Shown one piece after another: positions 1 through 19,200 of a stretch of 64,000 nucleotides of DNA. The DNA is from Bugula neritina (taxonomy: Eukaryota > Bryozoa > Gymnolaemata > Cheilostomatida > Bugulidae), in NCBI GenBank assembly GCA_964035545.1, contig OZ037768.1:12108741-12172740 (forward strand), read 5' to 3'. Made by a program: the position numbers and the translations under genes. The notes beneath the pieces are model-generated. The model was not told the DNA's origin and did no database searches. It was given only the letters and a program-made list of their open reading frames with translations. Every line of letters begins with the position of its first letter. The stretch's first letter is position 1.

Positions 1-594
1 TATCCAAACTGGCAGTACTGTTCACAAATTGCACATTGTTTATAAGCTAGATTGAGGCTCAATTACACAACTATAAAGGTTCAGAGAATTGATGTGGTTT
101 AGATAAGAACTGAAACTGTTTCCAACGGAATCTTTTCAGCCTAAGCTTTCCACACAATGATTTGAATCGTATATTGAAAAATACTGTGGTTCAGCATCTA
201 TTCTTGTGAATATAATGTTTGTTACTCAACTATTTATTGAGTTTATCACAGGGCATGTTTTTCTTCAGATATAAAAGCTGATAATTTTTCGATACCTTCT
301 GTTTCTTTCCAACATCAGGACCCACAGACTAAAGTGAAAGTCGTAACATGTAGGTTGATTATTATCAACTAGTAAATCGTAATAAATTATTCTCACCATT
401 TCTCACTGCATCCATTTTAGCCCTTTCGATAACCATTACAATACTTCAATACTTTATTATATTAAACTAAAAGTACAAATTAAAGATTTTTTCCTTGTTT
501 ATGTCCACTTTTTCATATATTATAAAATAACTATTATAGTAAAATGAATGCATACAAATCATGTCTGTGCTAACCATTGTGCATATCTCCACAG
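1..594. other. AT-rich left edge, no exon assigned
   Basis: I see no exon I can defend here. The first supported exon of the downstream coiled-coil gene begins at 595 in mid-codon, so its 5' exons lie to the left; this stretch is probably intron of that gene. Confidence 0.4.
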
Positions 595-6758
<6,164 letters not shown>

Positions 6759-6760
<2 letters not shown>

Positions 6761-6764
6761 TAAA
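6759..6764 (+). terminator. Poly(A) signal overlapping the stop codon
   Basis: AATAAA at 6759-6764 shares two bases with the TAA stop (6758-6760) of the coiled-coil gene. If used, the 3' UTR would be only about 20 nt, and cleavage would fall close to the end of the convergent LARP4 transcript. Confidence 0.6.
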
Positions 6765-6798
6765 ATCAAACACACCGAGTCATGGGTTTTTCCATATT

Positions 6799-6804
6799 TT
6801 TATT
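6799..6804 (-). terminator. Candidate poly(A) signal of LARP4
   Basis: TTTATT on the plus strand is AATAAA on the minus strand, about 1.0 kb downstream of the LARP4 stop. It would give a 1-kb AT-rich 3' UTR (about 6780-7829) ending within about 20 nt of the opposing gene's stop codon. Other signals could be used. Confidence 0.45.
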
Positions 6805-7829
6805 AGTTTTTTTTCCTTCCAATCACAACGCCAAGACATACAATACAAAGATCAACTGGATGCCTACATCAAAATTCCGAAGGAGTTTTTTAAGAGGACT
6901 GTCAAAAAGATAATACAAAAACACCCACTTATTATTACAGACATGAAATATTATTTTTGACAATCACATAATTATGTATGTGTAATTACTTTTTCAACAT
7001 CCTTTATCTTAAAAGTGCCTATGAACACAAGGCATCTTTGGTAACAGAAGATAAATTTTAAAGTAAGTCTGTACACAGGAAAAAAAATATCAAGTACACA
7101 CAAAATCTGAATTGTAATTAGAAGCATAAATATGATTTTTTTGGTTATAAAAATGTTAGCTACTTGAATACTTTAGTAGGGAACGTAGTAATATCTTACA
7201 AGAGAAAAGCAACAAGGCTCACCGATATTTTAATGCATGAGAACTAAGAAAGCTGATGTCCGGCTTTTAAAAAAATATATGAAGAGCAAAACTTTTTTTT
7301 ACATTTTTAAGAATGTCAAACAAGCTAAATATATTTGGAGTATATAGAGGGGATACGTCTGACCTGTCATGCCGATCAGCAGTTAACTTTTAAAGCCAGT
7401 AATTGGCTGTCAGTATTGAAGTAAGATGCATATTAGGGCAACGTCAAAACAGTGATATTTTAGCCCGAGATACAGAGAGGCGTTGAGTTTACACTAAGGT
7501 CAGTATTCAACATGACTACATTGAGCAGCTTTTCACTAGACTATAACTCGTCTCTATTAATAGTGCCCTGATGGCACATTCATTGAGGCAATTCTCATAT
7601 ATAATGATAAATAAGTGCATAAGAATTAATATATACAAAATTTTGAAAATACCAACACTTGGTCAAGCGCTGGAAACCAACCTAAACATTTTAGCAACAT
7701 TAGTAGTACCAGTAGATCCTTTTTGCATGAAAGTAGTGTTAAATTAAATAGAGATTATGTCAAAGTGTCAAGACTGTTCCTTCCATAGTAAACATAAAAG
7801 GTTGATGCATAGACAAGAAACACTATTTA

Positions 7830-10800
7830 CTATCTAGCTACAACAGATCCCACTGCTGACGATAGAACAGCTACCTGTGCAGTTTTGTTTCCTTTAGATG
7901 GACTAACTGGACTGGAAACAGCATTGTCTCTTTGCTTTTTAACAGCAGAGCCAGCATGCTGGGAGAATGTGTGTTTTCGCTGACTGGACTGTGTAATACT
8001 AGTAGTAGTTGGCATATTCTTGGCGGCAGCACACGAGTGAGGATTGTCTGGCTTAGTGGGAGACACCGGTTTATTCTCTGCATTGTTATTATTGTCACCT
8101 GATGAGGAGTTGAGCTGTGGTGTGGCTGGGATTTGATCCTGACTTGGAGAAGTTTTTTGAGCTGCCGAAGTTCTCTGAGCTATCGCTGCATAACTCACTT
8201 TATCCTGAAATATAAAGTTGTAAGTGTTTCATAACAATAACCAGGTAATACATAGTTTCTCTAAGAATTAAGATACAATTCAAGCAAGAACACTCACTGT
8301 TGGTGAGGGTTGAAGAGTTAGAGAAGACTTGGGTTCAGACGTATGAGCAGATACTTCTTCTTTGTTTGAAGACTGACTCTTGGAGCTTTCGGAAAGTGCT
8401 TTGGGCACATTAGCATCTACTGTCTTAGAAGTAGAAGACTTTCCCTTAGGAATGTTTTTAGTTATAGAATCAGTGCCTGTGTGTATGCCGTTGGGTAGAT
8501 GAGTGGGCCTGGCCTTATGGTGAGCAGCGCTACTCTGTGATTTACTAATTGTGTTAGAGTGTCTTGAGGTAGTGACCGACGTGTGGAGCTTTTCACTAGA
8601 ATCTTTGACATGAGCAGCACTAGATACAACTGTCAACTTATTTACACCCTTTACAATGTCTGAGAGCTTAGCTCCTTCTGGTATTTTATTTTTGACGATA
8701 TCCGAAAGTTTGGCTACTGATTCTGTATTGACTGTTTGCTCAGTGGCAGCTGCCTGAACACTTCCACTCTTTATACCTTCCGTAGAATTGATAATCTAAC
8801 AACATAAAAGTGTTATGCAATTAATTGGATTTTTCTTTCTCTATTAATTAGAGAAAAGCACAATTTTAAAGCTAGCAGCAAAGTTGAAAAAACCCCAACG
8901 AGTAACTTCACAACTGGACTGGTCCATCAAATAAATAAGAGTCAGCAACTCCTCCATGAGTTTTTACACTAAGGAAACTTTCAGCACAAAATCAAGTGTT
9001 ATAGCACTCACTGTAGAAAAGTACATTTGATCCAGTGTGAATTTTTTGATAACTAAATCTTAGCAATATGAGGGAAGCAGAAGTCCAAACAAATATATAC
9101 ATGTATATATAATGTTGCTCAAGAGAGTAAAGTCATTTTATAGAAAAACAACTGCTTATAACAAAATTCAACTTTAGCTTTAAATACAGGTCAACAACAT
9201 ATGCACCAGTATAGCTGCAGACAAAAAGTATATATAATTTTATGCTATTGTCTACAAAAATTAAATTTTCATTATATCAGTGGTGTTTGACTCTTCAAAC
9301 AGACTGAAGTTCTTATATGAAATATAAGTGTTGACACACGAGATTGCTTCACCAGATGTTTACTAGGGCTGCGTACAGGATGTTGGTATTTTAGCAAATT
9401 TAAAACATGCAACGCTATGAAATAAGGAAAAGCATCACGTAACAAGGAAATGAGCATTGGTTGCTGTAACGTGGCTCAGTTTGACAAATATATCCAGGCT
9501 AGTGTTCAGTCCAATAACTAAGACTAGAAGTATCATGACTAGATTAGAGAATGAAAGCCAAATTTTTAGTTTTACTGAATTAAAAATTCAGCTGTTGACC
9601 ATAAAATAACTTTAGTTATAAACTGACACAATTATTTAGTAATATTCAGGTAGATCACCATTAGTACAACATTGTTGTCTCTATGACTATTTAATTCACT
9701 TGATTAGTTGGTAGTACTTTGAGGTTAAATGTGGCAGCTATACCTGTGTGTTAGTATTGGCAGACTGGGACGAATTGGGAGTAGAAGCATCTGTATGTGC
9801 AGCAGACGAGTTGACATCAGAAAGAGGCTGAGATGTAGCACCACTGACATCAGCAGCAGCGACAGCCATAGCACCGGGTAGAGCAGGGAAGGCGGAAGAG
9901 TCGAGTTCAAAGGTCTCTGACTGAGGTGGTTCACCAGAGGGATGTTGTTCCACGCTATGGTCAGGACTTTTCTACATAACACATTCAAATACATTAGTGA
10001 TATTGAATAACTATAAGTATAACTACATGAATGTACTAACTATAAGTATAACTACATGCATGTACTAACTATAAGTATAACTACATGAATGTACTAACTA
10101 TAAGTATAACTACATGAATGTACTAACTATAAGTATAACTACATGAATGTACTAACTATAAGTATAACTACATGAATGTACTAACTATAAGTATAACTAC
10201 ATGCATGTACTATTAGTACAGATGCACCAACCGAATTGCGATGAGCACCATGAGGACGAGGGTGAGAGTTATGATGATCAGCATGCTGTCTGTTGTGGCC
10301 ATTACGATCAACTCTGCTGTCTTGATTGTGACCGGCCATGTTGGATCTAGCGTGAATGGAGGAGCTATGGCCGTTACTCTGACCAAACACACTGTTGTTC
10401 CCTCTGGAGTGATGAGTGACTGGGCGCCTGGGTGGAGCGGGCTGTGATTGCAAATGTAGACCCTGAGAGAACTGGCCGTTGCCGTGACCAGAGGAGATGC
10501 GCTGCTTATGAAGCCGGTAACCCTGTGAAGCATCTCTATGGCGTGGAGGTATGTTATCTGGATGGCTGTAATACTGATCATTGGCTGAGTGGTGGTTGTG
10601 GTGGCCACGGCCTCGCTGGTTGCCTTGTTTATCTCCATTATGCTGTTTAAGATAACCAGTGGCCTCATTCTGATTGCGGCTGTAAATAAGGGGGGATATA
10701 GAACGTAGCAGTGACATTGAATGGATTACACTTTCTACCCAATGGAGCATGGAGTATGGCCTCAAACTATGCTACATATATAAACTTCAATGAATGCCTG

Positions 10801-13800
10801 TTACTTATTACACATAAATGTAGTACTACTAACTGGAAAGCAATTATCTACACTATTGCCGTTACAGACCTGCAAGTGCTAGTAGATCTCTTTAGTTTTA
10901 TCTTATCTAATAAGCCTCTTATATATTTATGTACATTATGCAAGTTGTTAGTTTAGAATAGTCTTGTATCTAGCTGTACACTATGAGCAGTGTTTGGGGG
11001 GAGGGGTTGATAACACATCATGTGATAGATAAGCACTGTTGGTAGTCTATTGCTACATTAGTTAGTCTATCGCCTCATATAATACTAATACTGCTGCATA
11101 TGTAGGTCATTGTAAGCCACCATACAGGCCAATAGGAACATAACAGCCACAGCAACCACCTACATACCCTTCAACATTCCTCGGTCTAACAATCCATATA
11201 CAAACTGCTGTCATGTAACAACAACAAAGAGGTTTATATAACAGATTAGCTCACTGGTTGAAGTAGTGAGAGTTGCTGCTGTTCTTCGGTGCAGTGTTGG
11301 TAGTAGCAGTAGGTTGGGACGCTGACTGGTGAAGCACATCACTGCCTCTATCTGATGCATTGCTACTGGCACGGCTATGATTTCTTCTCTCACCTTGATG
11401 TCTGTTTGCATTGCCTAATCCAGGCCTGGAGTGAGCGGGCATAGCTGAATATGTGAAGCCATTGATATCGTAGCCCTGCTAATAGACAACACGCTGCATA
11501 GTAAATGTCATGAGTGCACTAGTTCAGTCAATGCACACCATGGTACTAATACATTCCTATGAAACCATAAATATTACTAGTTCACCATAAGTCATGTTAG
11601 ACATAGAGATGATGAAATGGCCCACTAACTCACTTCCTATTTGAGAAAAACATATTCCATTAACAAACTATGGGCTGATCTGAGGCATGCAATCAGGTGT
11701 GTATGTATTGAGTGCCGGAGTTGAGTGAACTGGACCAGTGCAGGCAGTATGCACATATTGTAATAGTACTATACATGGTAATTATTAGCAAGCAGTAGCA
11801 ATGCCTAATAACTGTGAAGAAATGAGAGGAGTTAGTTATCAGACTGACAATTTAGTAGATACTTAGCAACTGAACACCTCTCACTATATGAGAAATAAAC
11901 CATCTCCAACTTTAGAGAATTTGAAAAGTATCTGTATGATAACCTTTCCCATTTACTCAAAAAAGTTGAAAAGCTGACTAAGCACTGTTGAATATAGCAT
12001 TGCATAGGGCTGAGCAAATTATGACAGCCGGCAATAAAGGCAGATGATGTGTGTAGGACTAGTATTACGTCAACCTCAGAACTGTCAATGAATGATAAGG
12101 AAGTTTGAAGTGAGGGAGAAAGTTGAAGCTACTAGCTACTAGTACCAACACAGTGTATTGATCATAGAGCCGAGTGCTTACTACAGCTGTTACAAATGGG
12201 ATTGGGCCACATATTACTCAACTGTGATAGTTAACTATAGCTTCACACATGTCATGAGTTGGTAATGAGACTGCACGAGTAAATGGTTTATTATAAACTT
12301 TCACAGTACATGACTCATTACTGAAGAACACACAAGCGTAGTCATACTTACAAACTGATTTGGGTCGGCAGGATATACACCAGGCGTGTTCCATTGCTGC
12401 ATAAAGGGCTGTAGAAACATGAAAGGGTAAGGTGTTTGTGGGAGGGTGAGAGCTGGAGCTGGTAGAGAGAAAGGAGGCATAGGCAGAGGGTATCTCAGAG
12501 CTGATTGTTGCTGAGGGATTAGAGCTGGATTTGGAGGTCGAGTACTGTCCACAGACTGAGAGGGCATTCCATTGAATCTTTGGTCTCTGCTGTTTATGGC
12601 AGAGTAGGATTTAGCTTTAAACCTTGCCTGTTGGAAACATGATAGTTATAATAATTATTGGTAGATACACAATAGTTAATACTAGGTGGAGACTAAACTG
12701 TTGCAAGTCAGTTGTATAAATAATGGGGATAGAGCAGTTACGTAACTGCTGCAAGAGAATAAACCAATAATTATGATAGAGTTATACCACTGCTCTGCTA
12801 AGAGATTGGACTTGATTATTGCAAGAATAGTTCACTTCAGGAGTTGAATAGATACAATACATAATCAGTAACATTAGCTATCATTTACAGTTTACATTCC
12901 CCTACCCATTCTTCTCGCCATAATTGTGAAAAGGTTGTACATAAAATTTTGATTCAAAGGAATATAAAACTTAACCCAGCATTTACTTGAGACCTTTAAA
13001 CCTATTAATCCGCATTTGTTCAAGTAAACCAATGACTGGCTCTGATGTAATCTATGACTGGATGAAACTACTGAATGAAACTGATTACTAAATGATTTAT
13101 TTCCATGTAAGTGTAGAGTAGTAACCTTAATTGGATTTCCTTTATAGGTCTGATATCTGATATATTCATAAGCCTTCTCAGTCTCCTTCTCAGTAGAGTA
13201 GTAGACATACCAGCAATCCTGGTGTGCAAGCTCACAATACTCAAACACTGGACACTGGTCGTTAGTCATAATGCTCTCTATTTCCTAAAACAGTAGGAAA
13301 ACCAATCTTATCAATAAACTACTGGTTAGCATGAAATTGTATACCGAGCCATACAAAAATAGGAAATAAAAAAACAAAAAACTTTACACCAATGATTTAG
13401 CTGCCTTTGCTAATATGCATATTCCACCAAAATCAGATGAGTCTGAATTCAATAGAAACCTTTACTAATAGTAGATGGAACATTAGCCAGCCACATGAAA
13501 AGATAATTAAGGTATGAAATGGTGTGGAGAAGGAAGTTTGTATATTATATATATTCAACTGTAAGCTACTAGCATACCTCTTGAGTGGTGCCTACAGGAA
13601 GATCCCGGAGAATTAGCACGTTACGCTTCAGACATGGACGAACTTTCAAATTTTCTGTATCCACTTGCAATACCTCAGAATCTACCAGAACACATGCTAG
13701 CAATTAACAATGCAATGACTGCCAGTGGAGTTAACATTCACTATGCTCCATACTTCCCATTATGCGAATGTACTTCTTATTTGAAGCGTGTAGTGATTGA

Positions 13801-16244
13801 TAAGTTATTTTGAGAATAATCACTGAACCTTGTAACCTTCATGGGCCCCAATTGTTGAATGAATCTTGATAAATAATAAATTCTGTAAACTGTTAAGCTA
13901 TTAGGTGCAAGTCAAACCTGCAAGTGCCTCTAAAATAAGCTCCATACTAGAAGTCAGCCTTCTAACTTGATTGAAGCCAGCAATGACGTTAAGACCCACA
14001 TATTGATCGGCATCCATTTGAGAGAGTAGATACATATCATGATTCAAATTCTCCCTGGAAATTGAATATTTATAATAATCATGTTGCAACTTGTTTCACT
14101 TCATTTAAATCCAAGCTTAATATCAACATAAGCTCAGAGGTTAGAGTATATGAGAGCAGTAGTATGCAGCAGAACACAGCCATAGCTCAGCCGCAGTTTG
14201 TCACTCTAAGAAGTTTCACCATTAATGCTTTCACCGGCTAAAAAACTGCAAATTATAACTATTCCAGCCATGATAGCAATGGGGTAAAAAACCCTTTCTT
14301 TCAGAATAGGAAGTTGCCAGTTACTTGAAATAACAAGCCGTGTAAGAACATACCTCGAAAAGTAATATTCAATTTGACGCTTGAGTAGCACTTTAACATC
14401 AAGCTGAGCTGGGGTTAGACTAGATGGTCCTCCTAAAAATTCATACATGTTGAAGAATTTCAGTTTCAAAGTTCTAACAAGCACCACTACTTGTTCCACA
14501 ATTTCCCCCTTCAGCTTTTATCGTTACATTTTAAGAAGCTGGGGAGCTACTTTAGTTAAAGCTTTCACAAGCTACCAAGCAATGTTCAACTGACCAACTA
14601 GACCTTAAAAAGCTGTCTATACTTAAAATCAATTAAATCAATAATTACAGCAGATTTACCATGCAAGTCCACTACTAACTGTAGCCTATAAACAGAGAAA
14701 ACAAAAGATATTTATACAATTTACCATCAGGAGAAGTTATTGGATACACAGCGGAGTTGGAACTAGAAAGGTGGGTGCTGCTATTAGCATATGGAATATT
14801 AAGGTTAGAGGCTTGAACGTTGACACTTGGTGATGAATTCAGGTTTGACGACGGTGCAGGTAAATCCTGCATGCTGCTGTTAGAAAGCTGTATGCTGTTG
14901 GTAGGGGTGATTCCATCTAAACCATTTGAGTGGGTGTGAGGTTTTTCTGGGGAATTGTTGAACTGAGAGTCCATGCCAGCATCATGTTCATCAGCAATCT
15001 CTGCGCAAGTAAAAGACCTCTTGAGATAGACAATTATATAAATAAAACAACCAGTATTTGGCAGTTGCTATATGCTGTGTGTAAGTCGAGAGCCCAATTT
15101 CCCACCTTCAAATACCTGTTTGTTCTAGTATTTAGAACATAAAAAATTCACTGCTACTACTTGGCTAATTAATATATACGATTCAAAGTCCAGTAAAAAC
15201 CCAGCCTGTAATATCTGGTATAATGCAAGGGGGTGGGGGAGGGGGGCATGGTTACGTTTTTTGGCTAAGTAGGTTTTCATTGCACTGGCAATTTTGTAAA
15301 AAAATTGACCCTCATGACTATTGGACTGGCCACATAGATGAAAAAAGCCAGCCTGAGAAACCCAAAAACATCTGAAACTAGCTATCCTATCTACCTTCTA
15401 TCATGATCAAATATTTAGATAATGGTGTCTAGCTCCTATTGAACCAAAAGACGCATTCAGATTTGAGATGAAAAATCCATTTAAGAATTTAAGTCTTAGT
15501 TTTATGTTTTTATTCATTTCTTCATGATCTTTATTGTCTTTAGCTCCTTCTATTTATTTTTAATTAAAATAAATACAATATAAAAGGTTTGGTTTGCTGG
15601 TTTGCCTTAACTTTTACAAAGACCTTTGGGAAGTTACGATTCAGAACATGTAGCTAATTGGAAACTAGTAACCCAAAAGCTTATTAATGATCAAAGTCAT
15701 TACTTACCTTTATATTGAAGGTTAGAACCACTAGATTTGCCGCTGTACATGGCTGGCTGATGTCCTGGTTTCTAAAATTTTATAAATTGTATAAGAAAGT
15801 TACATAAAATTACTGTTCATATTGAGTTCGAATTTCTCTAGTATATATGTAAATGGAAAAGCTACAGTACAATGAAAACACTTGATTTACAATTTAATTT
15901 GAATCACAATTCTGTAGCACTCACGTTCATGTATTGATAGACTTTAGCATATAGGCCCACCCAGTCTATATTATGTGCTTGACTCCTACATTGTAAATTT
16001 ACTAAAGTGAGATTTATTCAATAAAGTGTTATACATCTTGTGTATATATGACAATTTTGCAGTTATTGTGATACTCTGTAAGTGTTATAGGGTGGACCAG
16101 CAGCAAAAAAGCACAAATGCAACAAGAATACTGTAATGGTTTAGAAAAACAAGTCAATGGTTAAGCATAACAAACAGCTTTTGCAATTATCACAAGTGAA
16201 CATTTTGTTTTATGTTGCAGTATAGCCCTAAAAGTACATACCAT
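7830..16244 (-). CDS. LARP4: La-related protein 4 (LARP4/LARP4B)
   Basis: Thirteen coding exons on the minus strand: 16242-16244 (ATG only), 15708-15771, 14725-15000, 14354-14432, 13918-14054, 13578-13681, 13126-13284, 12352-12627, 11255-11478, 10232-10679, 9744-9971, 8298-8795, 7830-8204; 956 codons plus stop. The La motif (about residues 120-205) reads LDVKVLLKRQIEYYFSREN then LLSQMDADQYVGLNVIAGF, diagnostic of the LARP4 class. An RRM follows (about 207-290: VRPCLKRNVLILRDLP; ELAHQDCWYVYYSTEKETEK). Then come a Pro-rich segment, a His/Asn/Arg-Gly-rich exon, the family block FELDSSAFPALPGA (about 610) and a C-terminal VSYAAIAQRTS resembling the conserved SYA motif. LARP4 proteins bind poly(A)/PABP and RACK1 in the cytoplasm and stabilise mRNA. 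At 956 residues it is longer than vertebrate LARP4 (about 720-740). An in-frame TAA lies upstream of the start. Confidence 0.95.
10010..10212. repeat. 29-bp minisatellite in LARP4 intron
   Basis: Seven copies of a 29-bp unit containing TATAAGTATAACTACATG, nearly identical apart from ATGAATG/ATGCATG variants. It lies in the LARP4 intron between exons 10232-10679 and 9744-9971, beginning about 20 nt downstream (in transcription) of the 5' splice site. Confidence 0.95.
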
Positions 16245-16292
16245 ATTTTGGTCCAACTCCCTATAGATGGTTTATTCAGAAAGGAGAATCGA
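16242..16292 (-). other. LARP4: LARP4 5' exon (mostly 5' UTR)
   Basis: Exon bounded by an acceptor (minus-strand TTTCAG, just above 16292) and a donor GTATGT. Its last three bases are the start ATG, so the initiation codon abuts the 5' splice site and the next exon starts with codon 2. An in-frame TAA in the same exon excludes an upstream start. At least one further 5' UTR exon must exist above 16293; I could not place it. Confidence 0.7.
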
Positions 16293-19200
16293 CTGAAACA
16301 AAATACAAAATATTAACGGCAAAAAGTTGTAGCAGGTTATAACTAGAATACTAGCCACTAATTTAAACTTCCATTTTCGTTATTGATGAAGTAAAACAAA
16401 GGTTTAATGATTCAAAGCACTACAAAGCACTCGTACTGGCACCCTAGCCCAGGACGTTGTCTCTAGACCGCTATACCAGAGTTAACTTATATAAGAACAG
16501 GAAAAAAAGTAAAAAAGTGACGTGTATGCGCAATACATTTTTGCGTCCACTAATATACCAAAAGTCTTACAAAGTAAAAAAGCTAAGCTTAAAGTATTAC
16601 TTCAACTTCATGCAAGGTTACACATACATGTAGTCTTAGTAACACGTGATACTAGTTGCTGTAACTGTTAATTAGGACTACTTCTACTATTATCCATTAT
16701 GATTATCATACGTACCTCATCATTATGACCGAAAATTTAATAATATTTTTTTCATTATATTACCAAATTAAAATTTCACTTTTAGTGGGAAACGTATCAA
16801 AGTAAGGAAGTCAAGGTTTAGGTTTAAGTATTTGTCACAGTGCCAGTCAAAGTGCCTATCGGCCTTACTCTCAACATTTAAAAGACTTAATTGAAGATCA
16901 CAAAAAAAGCACATATTGATATTCATAGTCATATTGATATACAGTTACAATTGATGAGTTGAATTACCAGTTGATTTACTTCAGTTTTTATTGAAAAAAA
17001 TCTAACTGTAAAATTAAACATTTTAAATTAGATTAATTTGAAAAATTTTTATAAAAAAAATTGCCAGTCACAGCCATTAGTTTAGTTTTAAATTTCCAAT
17101 TATAGACTTAAATCTAACCAGATATTAATATTGAAATAATCAAACATGAATACTCTTATGAGCATTTTTAATTCCTTAGTAATTGAGATTACTTTTAAGG
17201 GTAACACCAACAGCAACTATCACTATAAGTATTACTATTAGTATGTAGGCCAAATCTGGCAATAAAAATTTAACATGAGCAATTTATATTTTGTCAGTTA
17301 TAACGACTCAAACCCCAACTGAAAATCTAAAATATTTTTGCAAATGTTTTAGCTTAAGCTATCCCAAAAATTCAGTTTCTTTCCATGTGCAAAGTTCAGC
17401 GGAACCAAGTTTAAAGTCTTTTTTTTTGTAATTTAATGCTTGTTGGGTACCGTAAATCCCTGAATTGAGTTACATTTTCGTTTCTGTAATTCTTTTAAAA
17501 GCCGAAAATTGGAATATACCAATTAAAGATTGCTATTCTTTTAAAATACTTTAATTCTGAACAAAACAACATAAACTGTTAGATTAAACCACGTACAACT
17601 ACTATGTAATTTTAATAGGTCAACAGTAACAGCCATTGTAATTATTATGAATATGATCGTGTAAAGTTAACCAATTATTAGACTGGGTTAATGCTATCTC
17701 AGCTTTTTTTCTATACGTGAAACTCAAATTCTAGCTGCACATTTTCTTTTGAAACTGCAAAACTATTGCAGCTATGAGACCCTTCAACTAATTATACTAA
17801 TTTTTTTAGCCATATAATCAATCAGAAATTGAAAATACCACTATTCCTCAACAAATTTTCAGTAGGCGAGTGAGTAGCCCAGGCCAATTTCCAACAAAAT
17901 GAAATCGTTTGGTTTACCTAATAGTGGTATTATTAGTATTAAATTTAGTATTAGACATTAGCCTTGGACTTACAGTTACTGTTTAGAGACTGTTAGTGTT
18001 ACTCTTGGCCAGAAGTATTACTAGTAGTATCAGTATTAGCATAAGACTATTATAATCATAGTGACTATGGGCATGGCCATAGGTATCAGCATGAGTATCT
18101 GATTCTGAGCATTAGTATCAGTATGTAATTGTAAGTTCAGATTTAGTGTGAATTACTTTAACTTTTTGAGGTAGTGACACCACTATGACAACGAGTATGA
18201 GTATTACATTTAGTTTTATTAAATTATTACCATGTATATCACACTTCGACTTACTATTAGTATTAGTATCATTATATATTAGTAATATTATTACTATTAT
18301 ATTTAATTATTTGTTTCAAGTTAAACTATTATTAATATATTTGTAACTATCTTTAATTTACTAAAATTAGAAGTATTAGTAATACTAATAGTTATTTACT
18401 TTTAGTAATATGTAATAGTATGAGCATCTGAATCTGAGCATCAGTATCAGTATGTAATTGTAATTTCTGTTACCATGTATATTACACTTCGAATTACTAT
18501 TGATATCATTATATATTAGTAATATTATTATTATTAAATTCAATTATTTGTTTCAAGTTACACTATTAATATTATTAATATATTTCATTATTTGTAACTA
18601 TCTTAAATTTACTAAAATTAAAAGTATTAGTAATACTAATTAATAGTTATTAGGTCAAATTTTGCGAAAATGCCTATTAGTAATACCAATAGTACAACTA
18701 TAACATTAACTAATAGACTTAAGAGATTAGTACAGACAAATCACAAATGATGACAATGGGAATAATACAAATAGTATAACTATTACTACTAGTATAATTA
18801 CATGTATTATTACTATTAGTATTACTACAGTATTATACTATTACTATTAATATTTAGCATAAATTAAATAAAATTAAAATATTGAACTAAGAATTAGAAA
18901 GTAGTAAGAGTAAGATCAAGACTAAAGATTAACACTATGACTAAGTCCAACAGTAACAGCAACAGTAAGACTAAGAGTAAGTGTAACACTAACTTCAAAG
19001 GTAAACTAAAACTGCAAGAGTTAGTAAGTCTGACTCACTCATACAGTTACGGTTTACCTTTGACGAGTAACTGTAAGACTAAGTCTAACACTAACTGTGA
19101 TTAACAGTATGAGTAACTTTAGTGAGAACTACTACTACTACTACTAGCAACTAGCAAGGATCAGTAAGACTAAGAGTAAGAGTAAGTGTAACAGATGTCC

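Noticed and set aside
10010-10212. Regular repeats considered as a CRISPR array
   Set aside because: Units are contiguous without spacers, in an intron of an animal gene; it is a minisatellite.
10241-10650. Plus-strand open frames across LARP4
   Set aside because: Antisense shadows of the His/Arg/Gly-rich LARP4 exon 10232-10679, which has family context and phased splice sites.
16420-16490. tRNA-like sequence near the LARP4 5' end
   Set aside because: The minus strand has an A-box-like GGTATAGCGGTCTAGAG but no convincing B box or acceptor stem, and it does not match the SINE copies at 53.4 and 59.1 kb.
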